From Desulfotruncus arcticus DSM 17038 (GTDB taxonomy: Bacteria; Bacillota; Desulfotomaculia; Desulfotomaculales; Desulfallaceae): a stretch of DNA of 64,000 nucleotides. Each line of letters opens with the position of its first letter. The stretch's first letter is position 1. The notes beneath the pieces are model-generated. The model saw only the letters and a program-made list of their open reading frames with translations. It was not told the DNA's origin and searched no databases. This document shows, piece after piece, positions 49,374 to 57,766 of the stretch. The stretch is taken from contig NZ_FOOX01000003.1 in the NCBI RefSeq assembly GCF_900113335.1, forward strand, positions 124,001 to 188,000, written 5' to 3'. Position numbers and translations under genes: made by a program.

Positions 49374-50909
49374 TTAGGCTTTGGCTATTGCCCGTTTTAT
49401 CTCCTGCTTTAATTCCCCGTATTTGGCCAGCCAATTCATTCTTTCTTCTCTGAGTTGTTCCACCATATCATGGTAATCTTCCTTCGTGTAATAAGTTGCA
49501 GGGTCATAAGCATGCATATCCATTTCCGGAATTAATTCCGGAACCTGATATCCCCAGTCCTGGTCCTGTTTCCACTTAATATCACCCCTGGCAATGTGTT
49601 TTAAAATGTTGGTGGATGCGCTGATGCTTATTTTAATTCCAGGGCGGTTTCCGCCCATACCCACACTGCCGGTGTTAAGGAGGTAGCACTCAATGTCCGG
49701 GTTGACCTCCAATATTTCCAACAGCCGGTTCCCTTCTTCCCCTTCCAAACCAACGATGAACGGGTTGGTGCCGACTTCACGTTTGGATTGTCCTGCCTTG
49801 GTTGGGTCGCCGGCTGAAGTTTCGATAGATTCTCCCAGCATAAAGAAAGCCGCAGCCTGTGCAGGGTTTAGCCTTGCCACGGGAGGTACAATTTTGTCGT
49901 GACGGGTAATGAATATCAAGCGATGGGCTTTTTCCAGGTCGATGCTTTGGTCAACTCCCCAAACATCTTCACGACGGATTACGCCTCTACCGTTGGAAGT
50001 CAGTTCGTTGTTATCAAAATCAATTAAGCCGTTGTCAGTTACTTTTACGTTTTCAAATATCGCTTCCGGACTTTGCGCCGCTTTGTAAAGAACTTTCTGT
50101 GACTCGTCCAAGCCTTCGGTTTTAATATAAAAGCCGTTTTCAGTCCCATAACAATAGCCTTGCGGGTTCATCATTACGACATCGTCTTGCCTGATAATGG
50201 CTCTCTCGGGTTCCTGCAGGTTATGGTCGTGCATGGTCAGTGTAGTTTTTCCGGTGCCGCTCAATCCGAAGAGCAGGAAACCGACATCCTTCAGTTCTCC
50301 AGTTTCCTCTTTTACTCTTAATACTTTGCTGCCTGCGTGGAAACCAAGCCCACCAGCCTGCTTACAGCGGAACATGGCCATGCGCAGGAAAGACTTTTTG
50401 GCTTCACCGAAATAATCGGTGCCAAGGATATAGGTGACTCCGGCCAGGGGGTGGCAAAATATTACCCGTTCGGGCCATTCAGGTATGTAAATGCTTACTA
50501 AATCCGGATCAGCTTCGGAATCAACGGGCGGGAATAGCATGATATTCCACTTTAAGGGAATACGTGCAAATCTGGAGGTTATATATAGACGGCAGTGCAG
50601 GCTAAAGTCGCGGTGTAAGCCCATGCGGCGATCCAGCCGGATAATCTCCTGGTTTTTAAGGTATTTATGAACCTCAGCGGCAATTCTGGTTGCTTCTTCG
50701 ACAGAGATGCCCTGCTGGTCAACGCCCAGAGGAACCCCGTCCTCGGCTATAAATGTTTTTTTGGCGCTCCGATTGCGAACACCGGAGATAAAACTTGCAC
50801 TATCGTAAACAGTTTTTCGACATCCGTCCTGAGCCAGTGCTTTTAATTCTTCGTGGGTGGGGTTTGCGATGATTTTTTGCGCCTCCACCGGTAGTTTTAC
50901 AAACTTCAT
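49374..50909 (-). CDS. pckA: Phosphoenolpyruvate carboxykinase (ATP)
   Basis: 511 aa from the ATG at 50909 (GGGAGAG upstream; an in-frame ATG at 50954 lacks a good site). The kinase P-loop GLSGTGKTTLTMHD near 230 and the metal-binding IRQDDVVMMNPQG near 253 identify the ATP-dependent class, and FITRHDKIVPPVARL lies near 335. It interconverts oxaloacetate plus ATP with PEP, CO2 and ADP. The N-terminal ~60 residues are more diverged than usual. It is monocistronic on the minus strand. Confidence 0.94.
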   Translation of the reverse strand: MKFVKLPVEAQKIIANPTHEELKALAQDGCRKTVYDSASFISGVRNRSAKKTFIAEDGVPLGVDQQGISVEEATRIAAEVHKYLKNQEIIRLDRRMGLHRDFSLHCRLYITSRFARIPLKWNIMLFPPVDSEADPDLVSIYIPEWPERVIFCHPLAGVTYILGTDYFGEAKKSFLRMAMFRCKQAGGLGFHAGSKVLRVKEETGELKDVGFLLFGLSGTGKTTLTMHDHNLQEPERAIIRQDDVVMMNPQGYCYGTENGFYIKTEGLDESQKVLYKAAQSPEAIFENVKVTDNGLIDFDNNELTSNGRGVIRREDVWGVDQSIDLEKAHRLIFITRHDKIVPPVARLNPAQAAAFFMLGESIETSAGDPTKAGQSKREVGTNPFIVGLEGEEGNRLLEILEVNPDIECYLLNTGSVGMGGNRPGIKISISASTNILKHIARGDIKWKQDQDWGYQVPELIPEMDMHAYDPATYYTKEDYHDMVEQLREERMNWLAKYGELKQEIKRAIAKA

Positions 50910-51078
50910 TTTTGTCTCTCCCTTATGGTTAGTATAATTATTGAAATTCTGCATGGATCTTCTTCATCCTGCCTGGGTCAAAAAAATGTATACATTATAC
51001 AAAACTAATTTATGGAAGGAATTAACAAAAATACATAGAATAAGTAATTTATAAAAACTGATATACGAGGTGAAAGAT

Positions 51079-51627
51079 GTGCTGGTAGAGGGTACTATGA
51101 TTATAACCTGGTTGGGAGCGGGCGCTGCTGTTGGTTCACTGCTTACGTACAGGCTTGCCAGCGGTGTTATGGGACAGGAAAAAGATCAGCAATTAAAGTC
51201 CTATAAAGTTGAAAATGAAGCTCTGGGCAGAACCAACCTGATTTACCGGGAAAGGATCGATCAATTGGAAAACGCTCTTTTCAGCAATGAAAAGTTTTTG
51301 GAAATGACGGGTGAAATTGATTTTTTAAGGTCCAGTAATTTTAAACTGCGCAGTAGACTCAGGGATTTGGAATGCCTGGTTGCAGCGGAAAAAAAGAAGG
51401 CTTCCAGGGAACAAGTTGAGAAGTTGGAGAATACCGTACGAAATCTCAAACACCGGATTGAAAAGGAATCTCGTTCTATTCCCGCATTGGTTCCGGCAAC
51501 CCTTGAATTGTTGCCTGCCAAAAAAGAAGTTGCTGTTACCGGGGAATCCGGTCCGGAGGGTGCAGAGGCAGACAACGGAAAAGAAAGAAAATGGTCTGCT
51601 ATTCTTAAAGCAAGAAGAATAACTTAA
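51079..51627 (+). CDS. Membrane-anchored coiled-coil protein of unknown function
   Basis: 182 aa from GTG 51079 (GAGGTG six bases upstream; GTG 51070 and ATG 51097 are alternatives). One membrane segment (IITWLGAGAAVGSLLTYRLA), then ~100 residues of heptad-like coiled coil (ENEALGRTNLIYRERIDQLE; KKASREQVEKLENTVRNL), and a flexible Glu/Ala-rich tail ending in basic residues. I do not recognise a family. It lies divergent from pckA and stands alone. Confidence 0.6.
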   Translation: MLVEGTMIITWLGAGAAVGSLLTYRLASGVMGQEKDQQLKSYKVENEALGRTNLIYRERIDQLENALFSNEKFLEMTGEIDFLRSSNFKLRSRLRDLECLVAAEKKKASREQVEKLENTVRNLKHRIEKESRSIPALVPATLELLPAKKEVAVTGESGPEGAEADNGKERKWSAILKARRIT

Positions 51628-51743
51628 TACTTGGAAAATATTTAGCTTATAAAGTCAAAAATTTTTTTTTCATAGGTTGTAATTTTATTCAAATTCCCAT
51701 ATGATATTGACATACTAATGGAATTTTTTGTGGTGAGTCCCGT

Positions 51744-51819
51744 TCCTGCTTATGAATTGGAGAATCATCAATAAAGGTTCCATTGTAAAGACTAATTCAT
51801 AAGGGGGACAATAGCAGGA
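51744..51819 (+). promoter_or_regulatory. Long-range hairpin over the 5' leader and SD of the zinc-ribbon gene
   Basis: CTTATGAATT (51749-51758) pairs perfectly with AATTCATAAG (51794-51803), and the flanking TCCTGCT with AGCAGGA (51813-51819), leaving GGGGACAAT in an internal loop directly before the ATG at 51822. The start region would be held in a structured loop, as in translational switches. A TTGACA lies at 51707 but has no clear -10 partner. Confidence 0.45.
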
Positions 51820-51821
51820 CA

Positions 51822-52127
51822 ATGGTTTTTTCTGACAAGACTTTAGTTTGTAGGGATTGTGGTGGGGAATTTGTATTTACGGCTGGCGAGCAGGAATTTT
51901 ATGCCGAAAAGGGCTTTGAAAATGAACCATCCCGCTGCCCGGAATGCCGCAGGTCTCGCCGTCAGCAAAATAATTCCCGTGCCAGGGCGCCCAGAGAGAG
52001 AAAGATGTATGAAGTTGTGTGCGACCAATGTGGACAAATGACCAGTGTGCCTTTCCAGCCCAACGGCAGCAGGCCGGTATATTGCCCGGATTGCTATCGG
52101 TCCAAGCGTAGGGATTCCTGGGGTTAA
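51822..52127 (+). CDS. Double zinc-ribbon protein (zf-trcl type)
   Basis: 101 aa. The first zinc ribbon is LVCRDCGGEFVFTAGEQEFY ... RCPECR (the probable zinc-ribbon, zf-trcl pattern), then a basic Arg-rich linker, and a second CDQCGQMTSVPFQPNGSRP ... YCPDC ribbon. These CxxC-x-CxxC pairs mean two zinc ions. Family members are common in clostridia and may bind nucleic acid, given the basic linker. It is followed by a terminator at 52216 and preceded by a structured leader. Confidence 0.85.
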   Translation: MVFSDKTLVCRDCGGEFVFTAGEQEFYAEKGFENEPSRCPECRRSRRQQNNSRARAPRERKMYEVVCDQCGQMTSVPFQPNGSRPVYCPDCYRSKRRDSWG

Positions 52128-52215
52128 TCAAAACTAAACACTAATTTGTTAACAAACTTACTTAACAAACTTGCGGTTAATGTTGCAATAAAATTTTAAT
52201 ATTTTGAGCACTGAA

Positions 52216-52256
52216 AACCCGGTCTGCGTTATTTTTAACGCGGGCCGGTTTTTATT
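52216..52256 (+). terminator. Intrinsic terminator after the zinc-ribbon gene
   Basis: AACCCGG...GCGTTA and TAACGC...CCGGTT arms, with a mismatch or two, then TTTTTATTTT. Confidence 0.75.
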
Positions 52257-52329
52257 TTGCCGGTGCATTTTGGTCGGTTTCCAGGGATAAAATAAAAATG
52301 CCCTAAAATTAGATTACGGAGGTCATCGA

Positions 52330-54876
52330 ATGTTTTATTTCCGCAAAGTTTCGGTAAACCCGCCGCTGCCGGAACCGGTCCAGCGCCTGCGAGAGCTTTC
52401 TTATAACCTGTGGTTTAGCTGGAACCGGCCGGCACGGGATTTATTCGGGGAAATTAACCCCCGTTTGTGGGATCAGGTTGAACACAACCCGGTTCAATTC
52501 CTGTTGCGGATTGATAGGGAAAGCCTGGAAAAAGCAGCGGCCAACCAGGAGTATCTTAAAAAATATAATGAGGTTATGGCCGAATATGACCAATACATGC
52601 ATGAGGAGAAATGGTTTCACCGTACCAATCCTGACTACAGGGACCGGACAATAGCTTATTTTTCTGCGGAATTCGGTCTGCATGAATCTTGTCCGATTTA
52701 TTCAGGCGGACTGGGTATTCTGGCCGGTGACCATGCCAAGGCAGCCAGCGACCTGGGTCTGCCTTTTGTTGGGGTAGGATTGCTGTATAAGCATGGCTAT
52801 TTCAAACAGCTGATCAACCGGGAGGGCAGACAGGAGGTTGTTTATCCGGACCTTAATTTTAATGAGATGCCCATAAAACCGTTGATTGCAGAAAGCGGTC
52901 TGGAAATCACTGTGGCGGTTGAGTACCCTGAACGTACGGTACATGCCAGGGTTTGGGAGATCAAGGTCGGACTGGTGCGGATTATCTTATTGGACACCGA
53001 CCTGCCCGTCAATTCCAAAGAGGACAGGGCTATAACTTCACAGCTCTACGGAGGGGGGCGTGAAATGCGGATAATGCAGGAATTGATGTTGGGTGCCGGC
53101 GGCGTCAGGGCGTTAAGGGCACTTGGTGTCAATTCCCGGGTGTGGCATATAAATGAAGGGCACTCCGCATTTTTGACCCTGGAGCGGCTAAGGGAGATGG
53201 TGTCTGATGGTGTTCCGTATTCCACTGCCAGGGAAGCGGTTCGCTCAAATACCATTTTTACCACGCATACCCCCGTTCCCGCGGGGCATGATGTTTTCAC
53301 TAAGGAACTGGTGGAAAAATATCTTGGTAGTCTCTGCCGGGATAACGGAATGAGCTGCCAGACGCTGATTGATCTTGGTTGGGATTTTGAACACAGACAA
53401 TTCAATATGACCTTGCTGGCTATCAGGATGTCCGGTTATTGCAATGGGGTCAGTAGATTGCACGGAGAAGTGACCCGGCAGATGTTCCATCGCTTTTACC
53501 CGTCACTGCCTGTTGAAGAGGTGCCAATTACTTCTGTGACTAACGGAGTTCATGCCAGGACCTGGATAGCGGAAGCCTGGAAAGAGGTTTTTGACCGTTA
53601 TCTGGGAGAAGACTGGCAAAATCATGTAACTGAACCTGCTGTTTTAAGCCGGGTTGACCAAATCCCTGATGAGGTAGTTTGGGAAACACACTCGCAATTA
53701 AAAGATAAAGTTATTCAATACGCCAGGGATAAGGTTAGGGCAAACAGGGTTCGCAATCATGAGCAATTGGGGCTGGTTGCTGAAGCAGAAGATATTCTGC
53801 TGTCGCATGCCCTGACCATAGGTTTTGCCCGTAGATATGCCACCTATAAACGGGCGACTTTATTATTCAAAGAACCTGATCGATTAGCTGCGCTGCTGAA
53901 TAACCTTGATCGCCCGGCACAAATAATCTTTGCAGGGAAATCCCATCCCGCAGATCAAGCTGGACAAGAATTAATTAAAAAGATTTTAGATTACTCCAGG
54001 GAAGAACCGTTCCGGGGGAAAATTGTCTTCCTTGAAAATTATGACATAAATGTAGCCAGACACTTGGTCCATGGCGTAGATGTTTGGTTGAATACGCCGC
54101 GCTGGCCGATGGAGGCAAGCGGTACCAGCGGGATGAAAGCTGCTATGAATGGCGTGCTGCACTGTAGCGTGCTGGACGGTTGGTGGCCGGAAGCCTATAA
54201 CGGTAAAAACGGTTTTGCCATCGGGGGGCCGGGTAATATGCATTTAAAAGAAGCAGATCAGGACATGAACGATAGTTTTTACCTGTATAAATGCCTGGAA
54301 GACAAAGTAATACCGTTGTATTACGACCGTCAAAACGGTATTCCCGTTCAATGGGTAGGTAGAATGAAGGAATCAATCAAGACTATCATAACCAGATTCA
54401 GTACTACCAGGATGGTATCGGAATATACTGATCGTTTTTATGTACCTTTGATTGACCGGGGGGTGGCTTTTACGGAAGCGGGTTTTCAGGTTGCCAGGCA
54501 GGTCGACCGGTTTAAAAGATTTATGAAGGAAAACTGGCATCACGTCAAGGTGGAACGAACCAATACCAACGGCAGGTGGGATATGGTCGAAGGCGAAGAA
54601 CTTATGGTTGAATCGGTGGTTAAACTGGGACCAATTTCTTCGCAGGATGTAGTTGTGGAAATCACTCTGGGCAGTGACCGGGGAAGCTATATCTGCGGTC
54701 TGGACTCGCTGCCCATGGAATTGAAGGAGCAAGTAGGCGACGGGATATATAAATATGTGGGAAAGGTCCCCTTAACCCAGGGAACCTTTGGCTACACCGT
54801 AAGGGTAAGGCCGGACCAGCAGCATATGGTGGGAACAATTGAACTGCCTCTGGTAAGGTGGGCCGAAAACTTTTAA
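52330..54876 (+). CDS. glgP: Alpha-glucan (glycogen/maltodextrin) phosphorylase
   Basis: 848 aa with CGGAGG before the ATG. An N-terminal DUF3417 domain (PEPVQRLRELSYNLWFSWNR) precedes the GT35 phosphorylase core: AYFSAEFGLHESCPIYSGGLG near 115, RVWHINEGHSAFL near 275, and the PLP-binding segment EASGTSGMKAAMNG near 596 with its Lys. This is the shorter bacterial/archaeal form lacking the animal regulatory N-terminus. It phosphorolyses storage glucan to glucose 1-phosphate. No other glycogen gene is adjacent. Confidence 0.95.
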   Translation: MFYFRKVSVNPPLPEPVQRLRELSYNLWFSWNRPARDLFGEINPRLWDQVEHNPVQFLLRIDRESLEKAAANQEYLKKYNEVMAEYDQYMHEEKWFHRTNPDYRDRTIAYFSAEFGLHESCPIYSGGLGILAGDHAKAASDLGLPFVGVGLLYKHGYFKQLINREGRQEVVYPDLNFNEMPIKPLIAESGLEITVAVEYPERTVHARVWEIKVGLVRIILLDTDLPVNSKEDRAITSQLYGGGREMRIMQELMLGAGGVRALRALGVNSRVWHINEGHSAFLTLERLREMVSDGVPYSTAREAVRSNTIFTTHTPVPAGHDVFTKELVEKYLGSLCRDNGMSCQTLIDLGWDFEHRQFNMTLLAIRMSGYCNGVSRLHGEVTRQMFHRFYPSLPVEEVPITSVTNGVHARTWIAEAWKEVFDRYLGEDWQNHVTEPAVLSRVDQIPDEVVWETHSQLKDKVIQYARDKVRANRVRNHEQLGLVAEAEDILLSHALTIGFARRYATYKRATLLFKEPDRLAALLNNLDRPAQIIFAGKSHPADQAGQELIKKILDYSREEPFRGKIVFLENYDINVARHLVHGVDVWLNTPRWPMEASGTSGMKAAMNGVLHCSVLDGWWPEAYNGKNGFAIGGPGNMHLKEADQDMNDSFYLYKCLEDKVIPLYYDRQNGIPVQWVGRMKESIKTIITRFSTTRMVSEYTDRFYVPLIDRGVAFTEAGFQVARQVDRFKRFMKENWHHVKVERTNTNGRWDMVEGEELMVESVVKLGPISSQDVVVEITLGSDRGSYICGLDSLPMELKEQVGDGIYKYVGKVPLTQGTFGYTVRVRPDQQHMVGTIELPLVRWAENF

Positions 54877-54903
54877 ACACTATTAAAAACGGGTGATGCT
54901 TAC

Positions 54904-55596
54904 ATGCTGCTTATAATAATTAGAACAGTTATCCTTTATGCAGCCATAGTAATTGTTATGCGGGTAATGGGTAAGCGGGAAATAGGGCAGCTGCAGCCCT
55001 TTGAACTGGTGGTGGCGCTGATGATCGCCGATTTGGCGGCCATTCCCATGCAAAACACCGGAATTCCCCTGTTGAGTGGGATCATTCCTATAGTCATCTT
55101 AATGGCCGCCCAGGTCACTTTATCCTATATATCGTTAAAAAGTGAAAAAGCCCGGACAGTTTTTTGCGGTCGTCCCAGTGTACTGGTGGCAAACGGCAAG
55201 CTGGTGGAGAAGGAATTAAGGTACCTGCGCTATAATATTAATGACCTTTTAGAGCAGCTGCGCTCCAAGGATTACCCTAATATAGCAGATGTAGAGTTTG
55301 CCATATTGGAAACCAACGGGCAGCTCAGTGTAATCCCTAAATCCCAGAAGCGGGCTGTACAGCCGGAAGATTTAAAGCTGGAAACCAAGTACGAGGGCAT
55401 GCCCGTTACCGTGGTTATGGATGGTAAGGTGGTAAAAGAAAACTTAAAGAAAATTAATCTGAATGAGGATTGGTTGAAGACGGAACTGAATAAATTTGGC
55501 ATTAATGATTTTAAAAAGGTCTTTTTTGCCAGTCTTGACACGGCGGGAAAGCTTTTCTACCAGCTTAAAGCCAATTCCGGTGGGGGTTCTGTATGA
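54904..55596 (+). CDS. DUF421 (YetF/YdfR) membrane protein
   Basis: 230 aa with three N-terminal membrane segments (TVILYAAIVIVMRVMGKREIGQL; VVALMIADLAAIP; IIPIVILMAAQVTLSYISL), then a cytoplasmic domain with GRPSVLVANGKLVEKELRYLR near 98 and ADVEFAILETNGQLSVI near 136, all conserved in DUF421. Found in many spore formers; relatives sit in spore membranes. It overlaps the DUF4363 gene by 4 bases. Confidence 0.93.
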   Translation: MLLIIIRTVILYAAIVIVMRVMGKREIGQLQPFELVVALMIADLAAIPMQNTGIPLLSGIIPIVILMAAQVTLSYISLKSEKARTVFCGRPSVLVANGKLVEKELRYLRYNINDLLEQLRSKDYPNIADVEFAILETNGQLSVIPKSQKRAVQPEDLKLETKYEGMPVTVVMDGKVVKENLKKINLNEDWLKTELNKFGINDFKKVFFASLDTAGKLFYQLKANSGGGSV

Positions 55597-55973
55597 AAGT
55601 ATACGTTGCTGTTATTGCTGTATTAATAGCTGTTCTTGCTTTTGGTATTTACACCGTTAATGCCCTGGAAAGTGACACTCGGCAAATGATGACGGGTTTT
55701 GGAAGCCTGGAAAAAAACATAGCGGCAGGTAACTGGGACGCTGCCGGCAAGGGCATGCATCAGGTGCAAGAAAAATGGTCTACCCACAAAGGGTGGTGGG
55801 CCATGGTAATTGACCACCAGGAAATTGATAATATTGATATGGCCATCGCCCGCGTGACCAAATACATTGATCTGAAGGACAGGTCACTGGCTTCCGGAGA
55901 AGCCTCAGTGTTAAAGCAGATGCTGGAGCATATTCCGGAAAAGGAAAAGATCAATCTTAAAAACATTTTATAG
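55593..55973 (+). CDS. DUF4363 family protein
   Basis: 126 aa starting with a membrane anchor (VYVAVIAVLIAVLAFGIYTV), then helical, with KWSTHKGWWAMVIDHQEIDN near 60-80 and DLKDRSLASGEASVLKQML, the family core. It pairs with DUF421 in many Firmicutes, with start and stop overlapping here (ATGA), which suggests a complex. Function unknown. Confidence 0.9.
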   Translation: MKVYVAVIAVLIAVLAFGIYTVNALESDTRQMMTGFGSLEKNIAAGNWDAAGKGMHQVQEKWSTHKGWWAMVIDHQEIDNIDMAIARVTKYIDLKDRSLASGEASVLKQMLEHIPEKEKINLKNIL

Positions 55974-55980
55974 TAAAAAA

Positions 55981-56018
55981 CGCGCGCTTAATCAGTTCCC
56001 TTAGCGCGCGCATTTTAA
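55981..56018 (+). terminator. GC-rich terminator after DUF4363
   Basis: CGCGCGCT/AGCGCGCG, 8-bp stem with a 14-base loop, then CATTTTAAT. Confidence 0.7.
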
Positions 56019-56042
56019 TACTTTATACCTTACCCTAATCAA

Positions 56043-56098
56043 TTGGGGACATTCCTGTCCCCAAAGAATTACCCAGCTTCAGCAGGTGTGTCCCCTTT
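56043..56098 (+). repeat. REP-like GGGGACATTCC element
   Basis: TTGGGGACA/TGTCCCCAA forms a perfect 9-bp hairpin with a 4-base loop. It is followed after about 30 bases by AGGTGTGTCCCCTTT. The same parts, GGGGACATTCCT and AGGTGTG then CCCCTTT, occur compactly at 49323-49357. Resembles short palindromic elements mobilised by REP-associated tyrosine transposases. Confidence 0.5.
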
Positions 56099-56103
56099 CC
56101 AAT

Positions 56104-57354
56104 TTAACCTGTTACTCTGTTATCCATAGGCATCTCCAATGGCTTAGGTGCCTTGGTAATAAGGGCCAGAATCGCCGCTACAATCATCAGGATGGCGGAG
56201 ATGGTGTAGCCGCCCTGGTAGCTCTGGGTGAGGTCCAATGCACGGCCGGCAATGATAGGACCTATTAACGCTGCAACACCCCAGGCTGTAAATACGAAGC
56301 TGTAGTTCAGGCCGCCGTTCTTTAAGCCGAAGTAGTCAAATACAGCTGACGGGAACAGCGATAAGCAGGCGCCGTAAGCTGCGCCGGTGAGGACCGAACC
56401 GATTAAAAGGGTTGCGCCGCTGGTATAGGTAGCAAACAAGAACATATTGATTGCCTGGATGGCAAACACTACGAACATGGTTTTGCTTCGTCCGAGTTTA
56501 TCGGACAACCAGCCGAAGAAAATCCGCCCGCCGGCGTTGGCTATAGCCAGCACAGCCACCAGGACGAAGCCCCAGGTTATACCGCCCTGTACATTGGAGA
56601 TGGTGGCCAGGTGGCCGATGATCATCAAACCTGCCGAGGCGCCAAATAGGAACATCAGCCAGAGCAGGTAAAACTGCGGGGTTTTGACCATTTCAGCGGG
56701 TGAATAGTCTTTCTTGGATGCCACTGGGGTACTGCCATTTGACTTCGGTGGAGGTCCGCCGTATGGTATATAACCTGCTGGCGGAACTGATAGGTATTGA
56801 GCCAAAAGGATCATTACTATAAAGAAAAGTGATCCCAGATAAAAGAAGGTTCCTTTAACGCCATAAGTTGTCAAGAGATAGTTGGTTAATGGCGCAGTGT
56901 ATATTGAAGCGCCGCCAAAGCCGGCAACCACCAGGCCGGCGATTAAACCCCTCTTATGAGGCTGGAACCATTTGACCGCGGCAGGGGTGGGAGCGGCGTA
57001 ACCCAAGCCCATGGCTATGCCGACAAACAGGCCGAAACCGATGGTAATGCTTGTTAAAGTAACTGATGCGCCGCTAATGTACATACCCGCGCCGACAAAA
57101 AGGGCGCCTACAGTGACGACCCAGCGCGGGCCAATTTTGTCGACCAGGCGGCCGCCGGGGATCATGCTGGCTGCAAAGATCAGGCAGGCCAGAGTATAGG
57201 GAAATTGGGATTCAGTAGCGGACCAGCCAAGCTGTGATCTTAGCGCAGCCGCGAAAACGCTCCAGGTATAAAGCACACCCAGGCACAGGTTAACACCGGT
57301 TCCGGCGAAAACCTTCAACCAGGCAGTGGTTAAACTGGGTTGATTGGTGGACAT
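56104..57354 (-). CDS. OFA-family MFS transporter (oxalate/formate antiporter-like)
   Basis: 416 aa, twelve predicted membrane segments, with GGAGGTG before the ATG. The N-terminus LKVFAGTGVNLCLGVLYTWSVFAAAL, the GLGYAAPTPAAVKWFQPHKRGL loop after segment 4-5 and the C-terminal WGVAALIGPIIAGRALD match the OFA subfamily, which exchanges small carboxylates such as oxalate/formate or handles lactate or pyruvate. The substrate cannot be read. An inverted repeat (AACGATAC at 57413, GTATCGTT at 57539) lies in its upstream region. Confidence 0.92.
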   Translation of the reverse strand: MSTNQPSLTTAWLKVFAGTGVNLCLGVLYTWSVFAAALRSQLGWSATESQFPYTLACLIFAASMIPGGRLVDKIGPRWVVTVGALFVGAGMYISGASVTLTSITIGFGLFVGIAMGLGYAAPTPAAVKWFQPHKRGLIAGLVVAGFGGASIYTAPLTNYLLTTYGVKGTFFYLGSLFFIVMILLAQYLSVPPAGYIPYGGPPPKSNGSTPVASKKDYSPAEMVKTPQFYLLWLMFLFGASAGLMIIGHLATISNVQGGITWGFVLVAVLAIANAGGRIFFGWLSDKLGRSKTMFVVFAIQAINMFLFATYTSGATLLIGSVLTGAAYGACLSLFPSAVFDYFGLKNGGLNYSFVFTAWGVAALIGPIIAGRALDLTQSYQGGYTISAILMIVAAILALITKAPKPLEMPMDNRVTG

Positions 57355-57696
57355 TTATTACACCTCCGTTTTTTATTGAGGAACTAAGTAATGTAGGAAA
57401 AAGATAAGTTAGAACGATACTTTTGGCGAATCAGATATGAAATTACTAATATAATAAGAAAGTTAACAGTCCAAATTATTGAGTAAAAAAATTATAGAAC
57501 CAACCATGTTTACGTACTTATGTGATACAATCGCAACCGTATCGTTTTTATAGAGAAAACTAAGGCATTTAATCACCCCCTGTAAAATTTTAGTCCATTA
57601 TATATTAGTACATAACTGACAGAAAATTAATAAAATTCAGTCTAATAGTCACATTATGATTTTAACAGCAGTATTAATTAGTAAGTGGTAAATCTA
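57355..57696. other. AT-rich region upstream of the MFS gene
   Basis: About 340 bases without a gene, upstream of the minus-strand MFS gene. The only pattern noted is AACGATAC (57413-57420) and its reverse complement GTATCGTT (57539-57546), possibly operator half-sites, at a spacing too large to be convincing. Confidence 0.35.
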
Positions 57697-57731
57697 ATAG
57701 GAGGCAACGGTTTTTAACCGTTGCCTCCTAT
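57697..57731 (-). terminator. Perfect 16-bp hairpin after trkH
   Basis: ATAGGAGGCAACGGTT and its exact reverse complement with a 3-base loop, 36 bases beyond the trkH stop. Termination is likely despite no pure T-run. Confidence 0.7.
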
Positions 57732-57766
57732 ATAAAACCAGTCGCCGGGCCAAGTCGACAAACTTC

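Noticed and set aside
57413..57546. AACGATAC inverted repeat as an operator for the MFS gene
   Set aside because: Arms of 8 bases are about 120 bases apart, so a chance pair is as likely; mentioned only in the intergenic note.
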